From contig CM050446.2 in the NCBI GenBank assembly GCA_027563935.2, forward strand, positions 110,960,499-111,024,498: a DNA stretch of 64,000 bases. Reading direction: 5' to 3'. Of this stretch, positions 34,801-47,409 are shown piece by piece. The stretch is from Costus lasius (lineage: Eukaryota > Streptophyta > Magnoliopsida > Zingiberales > Costaceae). The notes below the pieces were generated by a model. The model worked only from the letters and a program-made list of their open reading frames with translations. It did not search any database and was not told the origin of the DNA. The translations under genes were made by a program, and so were the position numbers. Numbering within the stretch: position 1 is the first letter of the stretch; every line of letters starts with the position of its first letter.

Positions 34801-36195
34801 AATAAAAAATTAGATTAAATTTATATCATATCGATGTTTAAGTTTTATATACAGACAAAAAATATTATTACTTTAGTTTATATCAATGAGAATGACGTAG
34901 TAGAAGCCTAGGTGGCCGATAACCTAGAGGTCCTTGAAACCTCACTCTGATGTCATTTTGTTTTAATAACTCTTGAATATTGAAAAATAAAAACTTAGAC
35001 AAAATTTGTGACATATCCATGTTTTAGTTTTATAAGAGAACAATGAATAGACATATTTTAATTTACATATATTAGAGCTGTGCGACAAAGCGTGGTGAGC
35101 CCATGACCCACAAGTCCAAGAATTGAATCATACCATATATATCATTGTGTTTTAATAATTATTGATTTCTACAAAAAAAAATAAAGTAAATTTAGTCTTA
35201 TTTTATTTTATCTCAAAAAAACTAATTCTTTAATTCTAAAATATAAAAATTTAGTCTAACTTTCTAACAAGTCCATGTTTTAGTTTAGTTTAGTTTTTTT
35301 TTCTTTTTGACATATGTTTTAGTTTTGTTTTAGTTTTATAAGAGGACAATGAATATAGACCTATTTTAGTATATATCTATTATAGTGGCAGAACAAAAGT
35401 ATGGTGGGCCCATAAGCCACAAGTCCGAGAATTTAAACTTCTCTCCAATATCTTTGTGTTTTAAAAATTCTTGAATTCAAAACTTCACTCCGACATCATT
35501 ATGTTTTGAGAATTTTTGACTTATAACAAATACAAATTTAGACCAAATTTCTAACATATCCATGCTTTTGTTTTCTAAGTGGAAGGTGAATAGTCCTATT
35601 TTAATTGGACTCTTTCAAACTGGCATAGCGGAAGCATGGTGGGCCCATAACCCACAGGTCTGAGATCGAAGCCTCGCTATGATATTCTTGCATTTTTAAA
35701 AATTTTGAATTCTACAAAATAAAAATTTAGATTATTTTTTTTTTCATATTGATGTTTTGCTTTTATAAAGAATACATTGAATAATCTTACTTTAGTTTAT
35801 ATCTATGAGAATGGCATAGCAGAAGCGTGGGGGGGCCATAACACAGAGGTTCTTAAAACCTCACTATGATATCATTGTGTTTTAATAATTCTTGAATTTT
35901 ACAAAATAAAAATTTAGATTAAATTTCTGACATATACTTGTTTTTATTTTATTGTGTTTTAAAATTTTTGTATTCTACAAAATAAAAATTTTGATTAAAT
36001 TTATAAAATACTGAAGTTTTAGTTTTATAAAGAAGATAATGAATAATCTTACTTTAGTTTATATCTATGAGACTTGCATAGCAGAAGCAAGGGTTGGTCA
36101 TAACTAAGAGGTTCTTGAAACCTCGCTCTGATACCATAGTGTTTTAAAAATTCTTGAATTCTAGAAAATAAAAATTGAGACTAAATTTTTGACAA
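31808..36195 (+). repeat. tRNA-iMet-derived satellite, block 4
   Basis: About 22 monomers. Types run M6 (32,040), M7, M8, M9, M10, M1 (32,904), M2 (33,095), M3, M4, M5 (33,736), an extra GGGGAGGCC type (33,928), M6 (34,181), M7, M8, M9, M10 and M1 (35,075), then a shorter set lacking M2 and M4 before a break at 36,195. Monomer order is the same as in blocks 1 and 2, with one extra type. This block holds the least degenerate tRNA-like copy. Confidence 0.87.
33736..33807 (+). pseudogene. Least degenerate tRNA-iMet-like monomer head
   Basis: Exactly 72 nt, the length of plant tRNA-iMet. The acceptor stem ATCAGAG/CTCTGAT pairs perfectly, the anticodon arm GTGGGCCCATAACCCAC is complete with CAT, and the A-box region matches except one change. 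Against the plant iMet gene as I recall it there are about five differences, four of them in the T-arm, where the B-box core reads GGATCAAAA instead of GGATCGAAA. A TTTTT run follows about 10 nt downstream. It is probably a pseudogene, though transcription by Pol III is conceivable. Confidence 0.6.
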
Positions 36196-36739
36196 ATGAG
36201 ATTGGGTGAGGCTCGTGTAGAGTTCGTGCAGTGAGTGGCAACGGGCCTCTAGGTGGCTCGATGCCAACTAGGTGACATGCGAGACTCTACAACTTCCAGG
36301 CAGCTCCAACGATGACTTCGAATCCAAGCGTCGTATGATTCGACGCTTGAAGCAGTGGCTAGGGTTCTGCCCTATGATGGCTTCGACGAGAGGCGACAAC
36401 TAGGGTTCCGGGTGGCCTGTCGGTGACTAGCTAGGCAAGGCATGGTAGCAGGCGGTGTGCTAGTTCGTGTGAAGAGAAGGCAAGTAGCTTACCTTGCCTC
36501 ACGTGGTGTCCATGTGCACACGTAAGGATAGAGAAGGAAGAGGGCTTTTTGTGGTGCTTCTTCAATGGTTCGAGGCACAAGGAGCAAGGCACACTATAAG
36601 AGTAAAATCTAACCTCTTTGGGTTTTGAACCTGTCATACCTACATCATCGGTCGAGTTCTTTTGGCTTTTTACTTGATCTTCTGCTTAGTGTGTGAACCC
36701 ATTTAGGGCTTGTTGTTTATTTTCTACAATTACGACGAG
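36196..36739. other. Unclassified insert in the satellite
   Basis: About 540 bp of non-satellite, moderately GC-rich DNA between two satellite monomers (left break GACAA, right resume GTGAGGTTCTCG). It contains GGCTCGTGTAGAG and TCCAAGCGTCGTATG words and a minus-strand frame of 68 codons with no recognised domain. No inverted or direct terminal repeats were found. Confidence 0.35.
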
Positions 36740-39700
36740 TGAGGTTCTCGAAACCTCACTTTGACATCATTTTGTTTTAAGAATTTTTGAATTCTATAAA
36801 ATAAAAATTTAGACTAAATTTCTAACCTATCCATGTTTTAGTTTTATAAGAGGAAAATGAATAGACATATTTTAGTTTACATCTATTAGAGCAACACAAC
36901 GGAAGTGTGGTGGGCCCATAACCCACAAGTCTAAGAATTGAAACCTTGCTTTGATATCATTGTGTTTTAATAATTATTGATTTCTACAAAAAAAAAATAG
37001 ACTAAATTTCTAACATATGAATGTTTTTGTTTTATAAGAGAATAATGAATAATTTTATTATAATCTATGTTTACCCGAGTGGTGCAACAAAATCATGGTG
37101 GGCCTATAAACCACAAGTCTCAAATCAAAATTTTACTATGATATTATTATGTTTTAAGAATTCTTGAATTTTATAATTTAAAATTTTGCACTAAATTAGT
37201 CCTAATTTAGTTTATATCAATGTTTTAGTTTTATAAGAGGACAATGAATAGAGACCTATTTTAGTTTATATCTACTAGAGCAGCACGACGAAGGTGGGCC
37301 CATAACCCACAAGTCTGAGAATTGAAACCTCACTCTGATATCATTGTGTTTTAAGAATTCTTGAATTCAACAATATAAAATAGACTAAATTTCTAACATA
37401 TCCATGTTTTTGTTTTATAAGAAAACAATGAGTAATCTTAGAATATTTTAAACTTTACTATGATATCATTGTGTTTTAAGAATTCTTGAATTCTATAAAA
37501 TAAAAATTTAGACAAAATTTCTAACATATCCATGTTTTTGTTTTATAAGAGTAGAACAAATAGTCATATTTTACTTTAATTCTATCAAAGTGGCGTAGTG
37601 CAAGTATTGGGGGCTCATAACCCATAGGTTTAAAGATCAAAACCTCTCTTATTTCATTTTAAATATTTTTGTATTCTACAAAGTAAAACAAATTAGATTA
37701 AATTTCTATTATATGATGTATTGTTATAAAGAAGACATTGAATAATCTTACTTTAGTTTATATCTATGAGAGTGGCGTAGCAGAAGCATGGTGGGGCCAT
37801 AACCTAGAGGTTCTCAAATCATTGTGTTTTAATAATTCTTGAATTCTAAAAAAATAAAAATTTAGACTAAATTTCTGGCATATCCATGTTTGGTTTTATA
37901 AGAGGACAATGAATAGACCTATTTTAGTTTATATCTATTAAAGTGGCGTAGCGTAAGTGTGGCGGGCCCATAACACACAAGTTATAGAACTGAAACCTAA
38001 CTCTGATATCATTGTGTTTTAAGAATTGTTGAATTCTATAAAATAAAAATTTAGACTAAATTTTGGATAAATCCATGTTTTAGTTTTATAATAGGACAAT
38101 GAATAGACATATTTTAATTTACATCTCTTAGATAGGCGTAATAGAAGAGTGGTGGACCCATAATCCACAAGTCCAAGAATTGAAACCTAGCTCTAATATC
38201 ATTGTGTTTTAATAATTATTGATTTATACAAAAAAAAAAGAATAAATTTCTAACATATAAGAGAACAATGAATAATTTTATTATAATTTATGTTTATGAG
38301 GGTGGCACAACACAAGCATGGTGGATTTATGTTTATTAGAGGGTTGTAACTGAAGCATGGTAGGCATATAATCCATAGGTTTGAGGATCAAAAACTTCAC
38401 TACGATATCATTGTGTTTTAAGAATTTTTGAATTATATAAAATAAAAATTTAGACCAAATTTCTAATATATCTATGTTTTTGTTTGATAAGAGGAGACTG
38501 AATAGTTCTATTTTACTTTGACTCTATTAGAGTGGCGTAGCTGAAGCGTGGTAGGCTCATAACTCATAGGTCTCAGGATTAAGACCTCGCTTTGATATTA
38601 TTGCGTTTTAAGAATTTTTGAATTCTACAAAACAAAAATCTAAATTAAATTTGTATGATGTTTTAGTTTTATAAAGAAGACAATAAATAATTTTACTTTA
38701 GTTTATATCTATGAGACTGGCGTTGTAGAACGGTGGTGGGGCCATAACCCAAAGGTTCTCGAAACCTCACTTTGATATCATTGTATTTTAATAATTCTTA
38801 AATTCAAGAAAATAAAAAATTAGACTAAATTTTTGACATATCCATGTTTTTGTTTTGTAAGAGGACTATGAATAGACCTATTTTAGTTTATATTTGTTAG
38901 AGCGGCATAGCAAAAACATGGTGGGCCAATAACCCACAAGTTCGAGAATTGAAACCTCGTTGTAATGTCATTGTGCTTTAAGAATTCTTGAATTCTACTA
39001 TGAAAATAGACTAAATTTGTAACATATTCATGTTTTTGTTTTATCAAAGAACAATGAGTAATCTTCTTATAATTTATGTTTATTAGAGTGGCACAACAAA
39101 AGCATGGTGGGCTTATAACCCACCGGTTTGAGGATCAAAATCTCACTCTAATATTATTGTGTTTTAAGAATTCTTGAATTTTACAAAATAAAAATTTATA
39201 CTAAAATAGCCCTATTTTAGTTTATGTCAAAAAAGAAATCTTGAATTCTACAAATATAAAATTTTAATCTAAATTTCTAACATATCCATGTTTTAGTTTC
39301 ATAAGAGGGTAATGAATAGTCCTATTTTAGTTTATATTTATGAGAGTGTTGCAATGTAGCGTGGTTGGCCCATAACCTAAATTCAGAATATATATATATA
39401 TATATATTCATGTTTTAGTTTTATAAAGGACAATGAGTAGTCTAGCCCATTTCCCATATGTGATCAAAACTTGTTATTGTTTTAAGAATTCTTGAATTCT
39501 AGAAAATAAAAATTTAGACTAAATTTCTAACATATCGAGTTTTATTTTCATAAAGAGGACAATGATTAGTCCTATTTTTGTTTATATCTATTAGAGTAGC
39601 ACAACAAAAGCGTGGTTAGCCTATAACCCATAGGCCCAAGAATAAAAACCTCACTCTGATATCATTGCGTTTTAAGAAATCTTTAATTCTACAAGTCCAA

Positions 39701-41342
39701 GGATCATAACCTTGCTTTAATAGTTTAACAAAATGGCTCCATTTTAATACACTAAGATGAAAATTTATTCTAACACAACTTCCAAGCTCAGTATATCATC
39801 AGTATATAAGAGGCCACTTTAATATTTTTCACACCTACAGACATTTTTCACACCAATCGATGATTAGAAAATAATGAATAACCTTATTTTAAGCAATATA
39901 TATAGAGTTGTGCTATGGAAGAGTGGTGGGCTCATAACCCACTTGATAAGGAATCGAAACCTGGTATATAATACAATTTCTTAATTCCACAAAATGAAAA
40001 TCTTAAATTAAGATGCCACTTTAATGATCGAATTCATACTATTGTGTATAAGTGAATTATTGATTTACGTAATTGGAAGTAACAATAAGAAGCCACTTTA
40101 ATATTTCAACACCAATAGAAGATAATAAGACAATGAATAGTCTTATTTTAGGCAATATATATCATGGCATAGCAGAAGCATGGTGGAACCATAAAATTTT
40201 ACTCTAAATTTCTAACATATCCATGTTTTAGTTTTATAAGAGGGTAATGAATAGTCCTATTTTAGTTTATTTTAGGCAATATATATCAGAGTGGCATAGC
40301 AGAAGCATGGTGGAACCATAACCCATAGCTTTAAAGATTAAAACTTTGCTCTACTATCATAGTGTTTTAAGAATTCCTTAATTCCACAAAATGAAAATTT
40401 AAACTAAATTTCTAACTCAACTTCACTACACAACTAATACTTTTTCAATGGTTCAAATTGGAGAGAATATCCATTGTTTTAGTTTTATAAGAAATGGTCA
40501 AATGGTGGTCAATAAAATTTTAATATAGTAGATGAGGTGTCATTTTAATATTTTAGCACCTACAAAAGATAAAAGGACAATGAATACTTTTATTTTAGAC
40601 AATAAATATAAAAAATGGTGCAATAGAAGCGTGGAGAGCTTGTAATCCACTGTACAAGGATTTAGACCTCGCTCTCATATCATTGTGTTTTAAGAATTCT
40701 TAAATTTTACAAAATGAAATTTTAAACTAAATTTATAATACAACTCCCGAACCCAAGACACTCACTCTCATATTTTCCACCACACATCTAATACCTTTTC
40801 CAAGGTTGAAAGGAAGAGAATATCCATTCTTTTAGTTTTGTAAGAAGAGATCAAATGATGGTCAATAAATATTTAATACCATAAGAACGATTAGTAAATA
40901 ATGAATAATCTTATTTTATGCACTATATATCTGTGTGGTGGTAAGACAATTATAAGTTTTTAACTCAACTCCCTAGTCTAACACAATATTATATAGATCT
41001 AATGAAGATGTTTAAATATTTGGTTAAATACAAATACCATATTGTCACACCATCAATATCCATATTTAAGGATCTAATATAATATGAACATCTAATACAA
41101 CAAAAGATCATCGATTTACATGTTAGTTATGCATGAAGAATGAAAGAATACTACTCAATACTACTAGTATCAAATCGTCTATTGTCTACGGTGAATCTAA
41201 TACTTTTTCCGAGAAAGGAAGAGAATATCCATCGTTTTAGTTTTATAAGAAGAGATCAGATGGTGGTCAATAAATGTTTAATGTGGTAGATAAGTGGTCA
41301 CTTCAATATTTTAGCACCTGTAAAAGGTAAGAGGGCAATGAA
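36740..41342 (+). repeat. tRNA-iMet-derived satellite, block 5, decaying rightwards
   Basis: Monomers of the same family continue (for example heads at 36,895, 37,078, 37,276, 37,770, 37,940, 38,530, 38,712, 38,898 and 39,085). They lose order and spacing after about 39,400. From about 40,440 a longer derived unit appears three times (near 40,455, 40,800 and 41,215) with GAATATCCAT..GTTTTAGTTTTATAAGAA and a GGTGGTCAATAAA word. This is probably the array edge, where homogenisation has stopped. Confidence 0.78.
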
Positions 41343-41950
41343 TAGTCTTATTATATAGGAAACATCAGAGGGCACATACATAACGCCATAGCATGGGCAA
41401 TGACACAGCGGAAAAAACTCTTAAGCGGGGTCATCCACTTAACTCATTTAGCAAGTCCCTATTGAGATCCTTGACAAGAATCTCAAAGACACCTAAAATT
41501 ATAAATCCCATTTTCCCTCCTGCCCTATCCCGTCCGCTCACCCATTTTTTGTGTGAATTCGGCTGCTAAGAAAAAAACTAAGTACTCGCTCCGCTCCCCA
41601 CCTATGAGGCCTCTCTCCCGGCAAGCCCCGACATTGTTTCCAGCATCGACCTTCCTACGTAGGTAGAACCTTCCCTTCTCGCCGGTGCCCAATGTGTGGC
41701 TTTCGAGGTCTTGCTCGCCAGCATCTCGCTTTACAGCCCCTGCTCGTCAACGTCTTGCTTTGCATCCCCTTCTCGCCACGTCTCTCTCCCACCGCGCTAC
41801 TACCTTACATTTCTGCCGAGGTCCATGTCTCCGCTCGTAGCGTCGCTTGTTGTCTGCGCTTGCCAGCTCTACTTGTTGTCAACACCCGCTAGACTTCTCT
41901 CCCCGCTTACTCCATCTAGGTGATTTTTTTCTTAATCTAGAACCTCTTTG
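41343..41950. other. Left flank of the inverted minisatellite structure
   Basis: About 600 bp of non-satellite DNA, GC-rich between 41,510 and 41,920. Two overlapping plus-strand frames (41,692-41,923) have no recognisable domain. It directly precedes the AAGGTAGAACC minisatellite and is probably part of the same unclassified element. Confidence 0.35.
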
Positions 41951-42470
41951 TATATATTTAAGGTAGAACCTGCTCGTTCTTTTAACATATAACATGCATA
42001 TTTAAAGTAGAACCTTGCTAGAAATAAAGTAGAACTTTTAAATATTAAGGTATAACTTATTTATTTAAGATAGAATATGCATATTTAAGGTAGAACCTCA
42101 GAATAAATAATGTAGAACTTTTAAATATTAAGGTATAACTTATTTACATTAAAGTAGAACATGCATATTTAATGTAGAACCTTGGTAGACATAAGGTAGA
42201 ACTTTTATATATTAAGATAGAACATGCATATTTAAGATAGAACCTGGATATAAATAAGGTTGAACTTTTAAATATTAAGGTATAAATAAGGTTGAACTTT
42301 TAAATATTAAGGTTGAACCTTGATAGAAATAAGGTAGAACTTTAAAATATTAAGGTAGAACCTTAGTAGAAATAAGGTAGAACTTTTATAGATTAAGGTA
42401 GAACCTAGGTAGAAAAAATGTAGAACTTTTAAATATTAAGCTATAACGTTGGTAGAAATTACCATGCATA
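41950..42470 (+). repeat. Minisatellite, left arm (AAGGTAGAACCT)
   Basis: About 20 repeats of a degenerate 20-45-bp unit built on TAAGGTAGAACCT and AAGGTAGAACTTTTAAATAT. The same motif occurs as its reverse complement (AGGTTCTACCTTA) at 43,841-44,377 and 49,545-49,880, so the two tracts form inverted arms. Confidence 0.85.
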
Positions 42471-43840
42471 TTTGAAGTTTTATTTATGTAGTTGTCCTTG
42501 GTTGGGAGCCATCTGAATGTGATTGCCGATATTGACATTAGCGAGTGAGAGATAGATTGGACATACGATTATCCAAAATAATATGTTGGGTACCTTATTT
42601 GAGTATATTAAAATTATGTTATTTTTCTATTTTTAAGTAACTCTTGTTATAGTATAAACTTCAATCTTTATCCCAGCAGTGTCAATTATAGTATTTTCTG
42701 TATGAAATTCATAGACTACTTTTCAAGAAATGAAGACTTTATTTTTTTTTTTCCCCAAGATAACATGGATTGGCTTCAAGCAATTATGGCCGAGTTTGGT
42801 TCAGCTGCACTGTCACTGTAGCACCTGTTGTTATGAGTGTTTGGTGGATTTAGATGTGCTGTCACTGTAGCAACTATTATTAAAATATTTATAAATTTTA
42901 TTATGTTGTTGGTATTATAAATAAATAAATGAAGAAATAGTAATTTAATAAAATATACTAAAGTTAAAATTATATATTTTTATAGTAAAATATAATAATT
43001 AAATAAATAACAAAATAAATAAATAGTAATTTGATAAAAATATATTAATGTTAAAATTATATATTTTTATAATAAAATAAAATAATTAATTAAATAATAA
43101 AAAATAAATATTAATTTAATATTAATGTTAAATTTATATATTTTTATAATAAAATAAAATAATTAATTAAAAATAGTAATTTAATAATTGATGCCATATA
43201 TTTTCGATTCAGATTAAAAGGGTCTGCTGTAGATTTAAAATAGATTTGAATAAAATTACTGGATACTAATTCAAATTTGTGTAATTGAATTCTCTAATAC
43301 GATTAGACTCGTAGGTGGCAGAATGAATGCGTTTTATGTAGTTTTACAAAACTTCTCAAGGTTAGTTTTTTTGGAACAACGCTGATGAGGGGATTCGAAC
43401 CGTTCCCCTCTCAAAATTAAGGCATGTGCGTCGAGGTATCTAATAGCCACAGTATATTTTTCAAAAAAGTGGCCGGTTGTTGCCACGCCGCTGCGGCGCG
43501 CCAAATGGGGCCTATAGCTATAGAGCTCATTATAGGAATAATAATTTCTTGAATCATTGTAATCTAATTGGTTGTGTATGAACATGAACAATGGTTGGTT
43601 GTTGACATTCTTTATGTATTTTCACTACTAATAGTTAGAACAATTGATATCTATCTAGTAATTTATATGATTGTGATATTGGTATAATTGTGACATTGGT
43701 TCAATGATAATTGTTGACAAACATTTCTTTTTGTGATATTATTGATATGGTAGTTGTGGTAAACAGTTGATATTTATCTAGTGAGGTGTATGTTGTAATT
43801 TGCATATGTAATTTTTCTTTGTCATGCTAATTGTGGTAAA
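42471..43840. other. Spacer between inverted minisatellite arms
   Basis: AT-rich spacer. From about 42,787 to 43,512 it may hold a MITE-like segment with weakly matching ends GGCCGAGTTTGG and, on the other strand, GGCCCCATTTGG, plus a run of (A/T)-rich ATAAATAAATA repeats. No gene. A minus-strand 85-codon frame (43,334-43,591) has no recognised domain. Confidence 0.35.
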
Positions 43841-44377
43841 CAGAGAGGTTCTACCTTATTCTAAAGAGATTTTACCTTATGCGAAAGAGGTTCTACCATA
43901 TTCGTGAAAGGTTCTACCTTATTCGGAGAGGTTCTACCTTAATCCAAAAAGGTTCTACCTTATTCTGTAGAGGTTCTGCCTTATTCCGATGAGGTTTTAC
44001 CTTATTTTAGAGAGGTTATACCTTAATCTGAAGAGGTTCTACTTTATTTAGGAGATGTTCTATCTTATTCTGGTAAGATTCTATCTTATTCGGGAGAGGT
44101 TTACCTTAATTTAAAGAGGTTCTATTTTACTCTAGAGAGGTTTTACCTTATTCTAGTGAGGTTCTACCTTATTTCGGTGAGGTTCTATCTTATTTCAGAA
44201 AGGTTCTAAATTGTTTTGGTAAGGTTATACCTTGTTCCTATCAGGTTTTACATTTAATAGGACAAATTCTGCATAGTATAACAATGCAATTATAAAATTC
44301 AATCATCTTATCATATGCATGTTCTATCTTACTATATGCAAATTCTATCTTAAGATATACCAATTCTATTTTATTTT
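43841..44377 (-). repeat. Minisatellite, right arm part 1 (AGGTTCTACCTT)
   Basis: About 20 degenerate units of roughly 25 bp, GAGGTTCTACCTTATTC, the reverse complement of the left arm. The tract is interrupted at 44,378 by Copia-3 and resumes at 49,545. Confidence 0.85.
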
Positions 44378-44817
44378 TGTTGGAATTTTGGTGAAACATT
44401 ATTGATTTGTGGGAGCATTTGTTAATTTGTTTGTGGGCCCATAACATCTCATTACTGAATGTGAAAGACGACCTGTGTAGCCCATTGGGTTTGAGAGAAA
44501 TCCCTATTGGATAATCCTTATTGGATTATGGATTTTGCACCCGAAAACCCAAAACTCTTTTATGAGAGGAGCTTAGGGTTTTTCTATTATAAATAAGGGC
44601 TAGGTCCCCACTTGCATCCTTTGATCATTCTTGGTCTCTTCCCATTAAGAGCCTATCATAAGAAAGGATAGCGGTGGAAGATCTTTAGCCGACACTGGAT
44701 ATTACAACACAAAAGGAATAATGACAATCAGGTATGTGATTTAATATCTATTCTTCTTGTTGTTCTAAGTCTATACAAAGATCTTTGTATTTATGAATAT
44801 GTCAAAATAATCTAACA
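44378..44817 (+). repeat. 5' LTR of Copia-3
   Basis: 440 bp, with a TATA-like TATAAATA at 44,588-44,595, conserved in the 3' LTR at 49,311. It contains GTGGGCCCATAACATC near 44,435, a chance similarity to the tRNA-iMet anticodon arm. Confidence 0.9.
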
Positions 44818-46480
44818 TGTGGGGAGGTTTTGTATGGATTTACAATGCATAATAAATTTTATCATCAAGATATTTTGTATAATTTTTGCTTTGGTTGAAC
44901 ATGATTTAGATTTGGATTTTTCTAGAAAGAAAATCAAGAACAGGTTTTTTGTTTTCGGCTAAAACAATGTTTTGTTTTGTGATTTGGATTTCTTGTTGAC
45001 GTTGTCGTCATTTATTTGATTTTGCCGAAAATCATTTCCGCTCCCGTGTGGTTGCCGGCGATCGATGCTGGAAGCAATTTAACGGTGTCGGCATGTTCGC
45101 TTCTGTCCCTTTTTGTGTTTGCCGGGGTTGGATTCGTCTGGCTCTGCCCCTTCTCGTCGTTGGGGCTGGATCGGCATCTGGTCGTTTCGTTGATGACGGA
45201 AGGGAACGTTCGCCTCAAGGAATCGGCAGATTATTCTGGCAGCGCTAAGGCGGCTGCTAGCGAAGGCGGACGAGGGCAGTGGCTGTTGCTTCTTTGCTTT
45301 TCGCTTCCGGCAGCATCGGCTCCTGATCCATCGTTTTTGTCATTGTCGACGAATCGCCGAGCCATTGAGCGGCTTCTGGGCGGCTTCGTTTTGGCGATGA
45401 GAGTGGCGATGTCGCCATGCGCGTGGTTCGCGGCTGCTGGGGTTTCGTTTGTGGACGATCCTGGAAAGTCATCGCGGCATGAATTTGGGGCTTCCGCCCA
45501 TTCGGTCGATCGTTGATGCTGGCTTCGACGCGCATCGAAAGGCGGCAGAGGGCGGCACTGATAAGGCGTTAGGGCAGACAAGCGTGTGGCGATGTGCATA
45601 AGAGGGCTGCGAGAAGCGGACGACCTCAGGGCTGCCTTGTTCTCATCATCATCGTCGCTGGATTTGAATCGGCGTCGGATGAAATAGGTTTCCGCCTATC
45701 TTACGTCCGATTTAGGGCTTCTGCCCTTATTTCGGACGGTGGCTGATGCTTCCTTTCCCCGTCCGGCGTTCGACGTGCTTTGGTTCAGCGATGAAGAGGC
45801 AGCATTACTTCGTCGGTGCCTGCGCTCGATCCCACTCCACCGTTCGGCGATGGCGTTGCCGACGTGAAGACTTCGATTAGCAACTGCCAGAGACGAACTT
45901 CGGAGGCGTTGATGCGGCTGGAGCTCGCGTGCGACGTGCGGGCACGCGACGCCAGCTGCGTCTTGCGGGCAGAAGACGTGCGGTGTGGTTTCTGCTCGAG
46001 TGCTGATCGGGGATCGAGCGGCGTGAGCGGGCGCGAGTATAGAGTCGGATCCGGTTTTGGATCCGATTCTCAGTTGGCTGTTGATTTGGATCTGGGTTGG
46101 ATTTGGGTTCAAATCCATTTTATTTACGGATCCGGTTTAGGGTCTTACCGTTGGGCTAGATCCAGGCTGAATTTGGGCTTGCGCTTGGGCCTCGCTTGAT
46201 GGGCTTGGGCCTGAGCTGTGCCCTCAGTTGTGCTGTGCACAAAAGCAGGCTGTTGCTGCTTCTTTTGTCTGGGCATGTTTTTGGGCTCAGTCATCTGGCT
46301 ATCTTTTCTGCTGTGTGTAGAAGCAGCAAAGTGCTGCTTGGCCTGCTGTGCTGTGAAGTGGCTGCATATTGTAAATTTTCTATAAAAATTGAGAAAATAA
46401 TTCTCTAATAAATTCTAATGATGGCATAATTGTTTAAATAATAAAAGAGTATGACATTATAAAATAAATTAATTAAATCA
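44818..46480 (+). other. Copia-3 GC-rich leader module
   Basis: The region 45,000-46,200 is GC-rich, with GTCGTCGCTGG words and open frames on both strands (166 codons plus at 45,016; 140 minus at 45,696) that have no recognisable domain. The region 46,130-46,480 aligns with Copia-2 leader 26,090-26,490, including GGGCTAGATCC, GTGCTGTGCA, TCTGCTGT and AGAAGCA blocks. Conservation at DNA level between elements with different LTRs suggests a functional untranslated leader or descent from a common ancestor rather than a gene. Confidence 0.5.
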
Positions 46481-46489
46481 ATATGACTA

Positions 46490-46604
46490 CCAAAGTAGCG
46501 TATTGTATAAGTTAATTTATTTATCTTATAATGTTAAGACTGTTGTGTGTGTAATTCATGCGGATATTAATCGGCCCAAAGGAAGATTAATATTTGGCTG
46601 AATT
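46490..46604 (+). other. Copia-3 leader hairpins homologous to Copia-2
   Basis: GACTACCAAAGTAGCG near 46,490 is followed by a long hairpin with inner stem ATATTAATC (46,564-46,572) and GATTAATAT (46,585-46,593), outer stem AATTCA (46,553) and TGAATT (46,599), and GGCCCAAAG in the loop. The Copia-2 counterpart differs by a compensatory A-T to G-C pair. Confidence 0.55.
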
Positions 46605-46708
46605 ATACATACACTTGTAGTAACATCAGTAGGTCAGGTTTCCAATTCTTTTTAGTTGAGCTTATATGTTCAGTCAATATGATTCAATTGAATTGAGTAT
46701 AACAGGTG

Positions 46709-46834
46709 TATGTAAATTCAAATAGGCTAATGTGCACTGAAGTGCTATTAACACTAACTTAGCTTATTGTATATGTAAATTCAAATAGGCTAATGTGCAC
46801 TGAAGTGCTGTTAACACTAACTTAGCTTATTGTA
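46709..46834 (+). repeat. 63-bp tandem duplication in Copia-3
   Basis: TATGTAAATTCAAATAGGC through AACTTAGCTTATTGTA occurs twice in a row with a 63-bp period and one visible mismatch, so the duplication is recent. Confidence 0.85.
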
Positions 46835-47409
46835 TTCTTAATGTGTTGTATGCAAAAGTAACTTTATGCTTTCCTCTTAATTCAGATGTTACTGAATGGC
46901 TTTTGTTTTTTAAAGTAGATTTTATTTTGACTTGTTCTATGGCATATTATGCTGCTTTTAATATTGCATATATAATATGATATAATTTATATCTATGATT
47001 CAAATTTGAAGGTTGTGAAATTGTTTATAATATTTCTTGGATGCAATACTAATGTGAGAGGTTAGACATAAATTACTTACTTTGTATTATATAGCACATC
47101 ACTATAGTTGTACACAAGTGCTTTAAGATTTCTTTTGGAATCACTTATGCATTATGAATTGCATAAATAAAATTATGATTGTGTTGCTATTGTATAAAGG
47201 AACTTGATCCATAATTCTTGGAAAATATTTTGCAACAACATAGATTCTTTTTGAATTACAAGTATGTCATAAATGTGTATCTTACCATAATTATTGAAAT
47301 TTATGTTGATATGTAAATTTATGGTAATGCAATTTTTGGCCATTTTTCATAATATGAATTTATGACAATGTTAATAAATTGTTTTCTACTCTTGATATTG
47401 ATGATATGA

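Noticed and set aside
1..41342. CRISPR-like array
   Set aside because: Repeats are long, degenerate, contiguous tRNA-derived monomers in plant DNA; no short identical repeats with unique spacers and no cas genes.
43380..43470. tRNA-like T-arm on the minus strand (GGTTCGAATCCCC)
   Set aside because: No acceptor stem or convincing D and anticodon arms could be paired around it; probably a transposon-borne motif.
44430..44455. GTGGGCCCATAAC in Copia-3 LTRs as a satellite or tRNA fragment
   Set aside because: Only the anticodon-arm word is shared; the rest of the tRNA is absent in both LTRs, so chance similarity is likelier.
45016..45516. 166-codon plus-strand frame with hydrophobic segments
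   Set aside because: It lies in the GC-rich copia leader, overlaps equally long antisense frames and is not conserved as protein in the related leader at 25,400-26,400.
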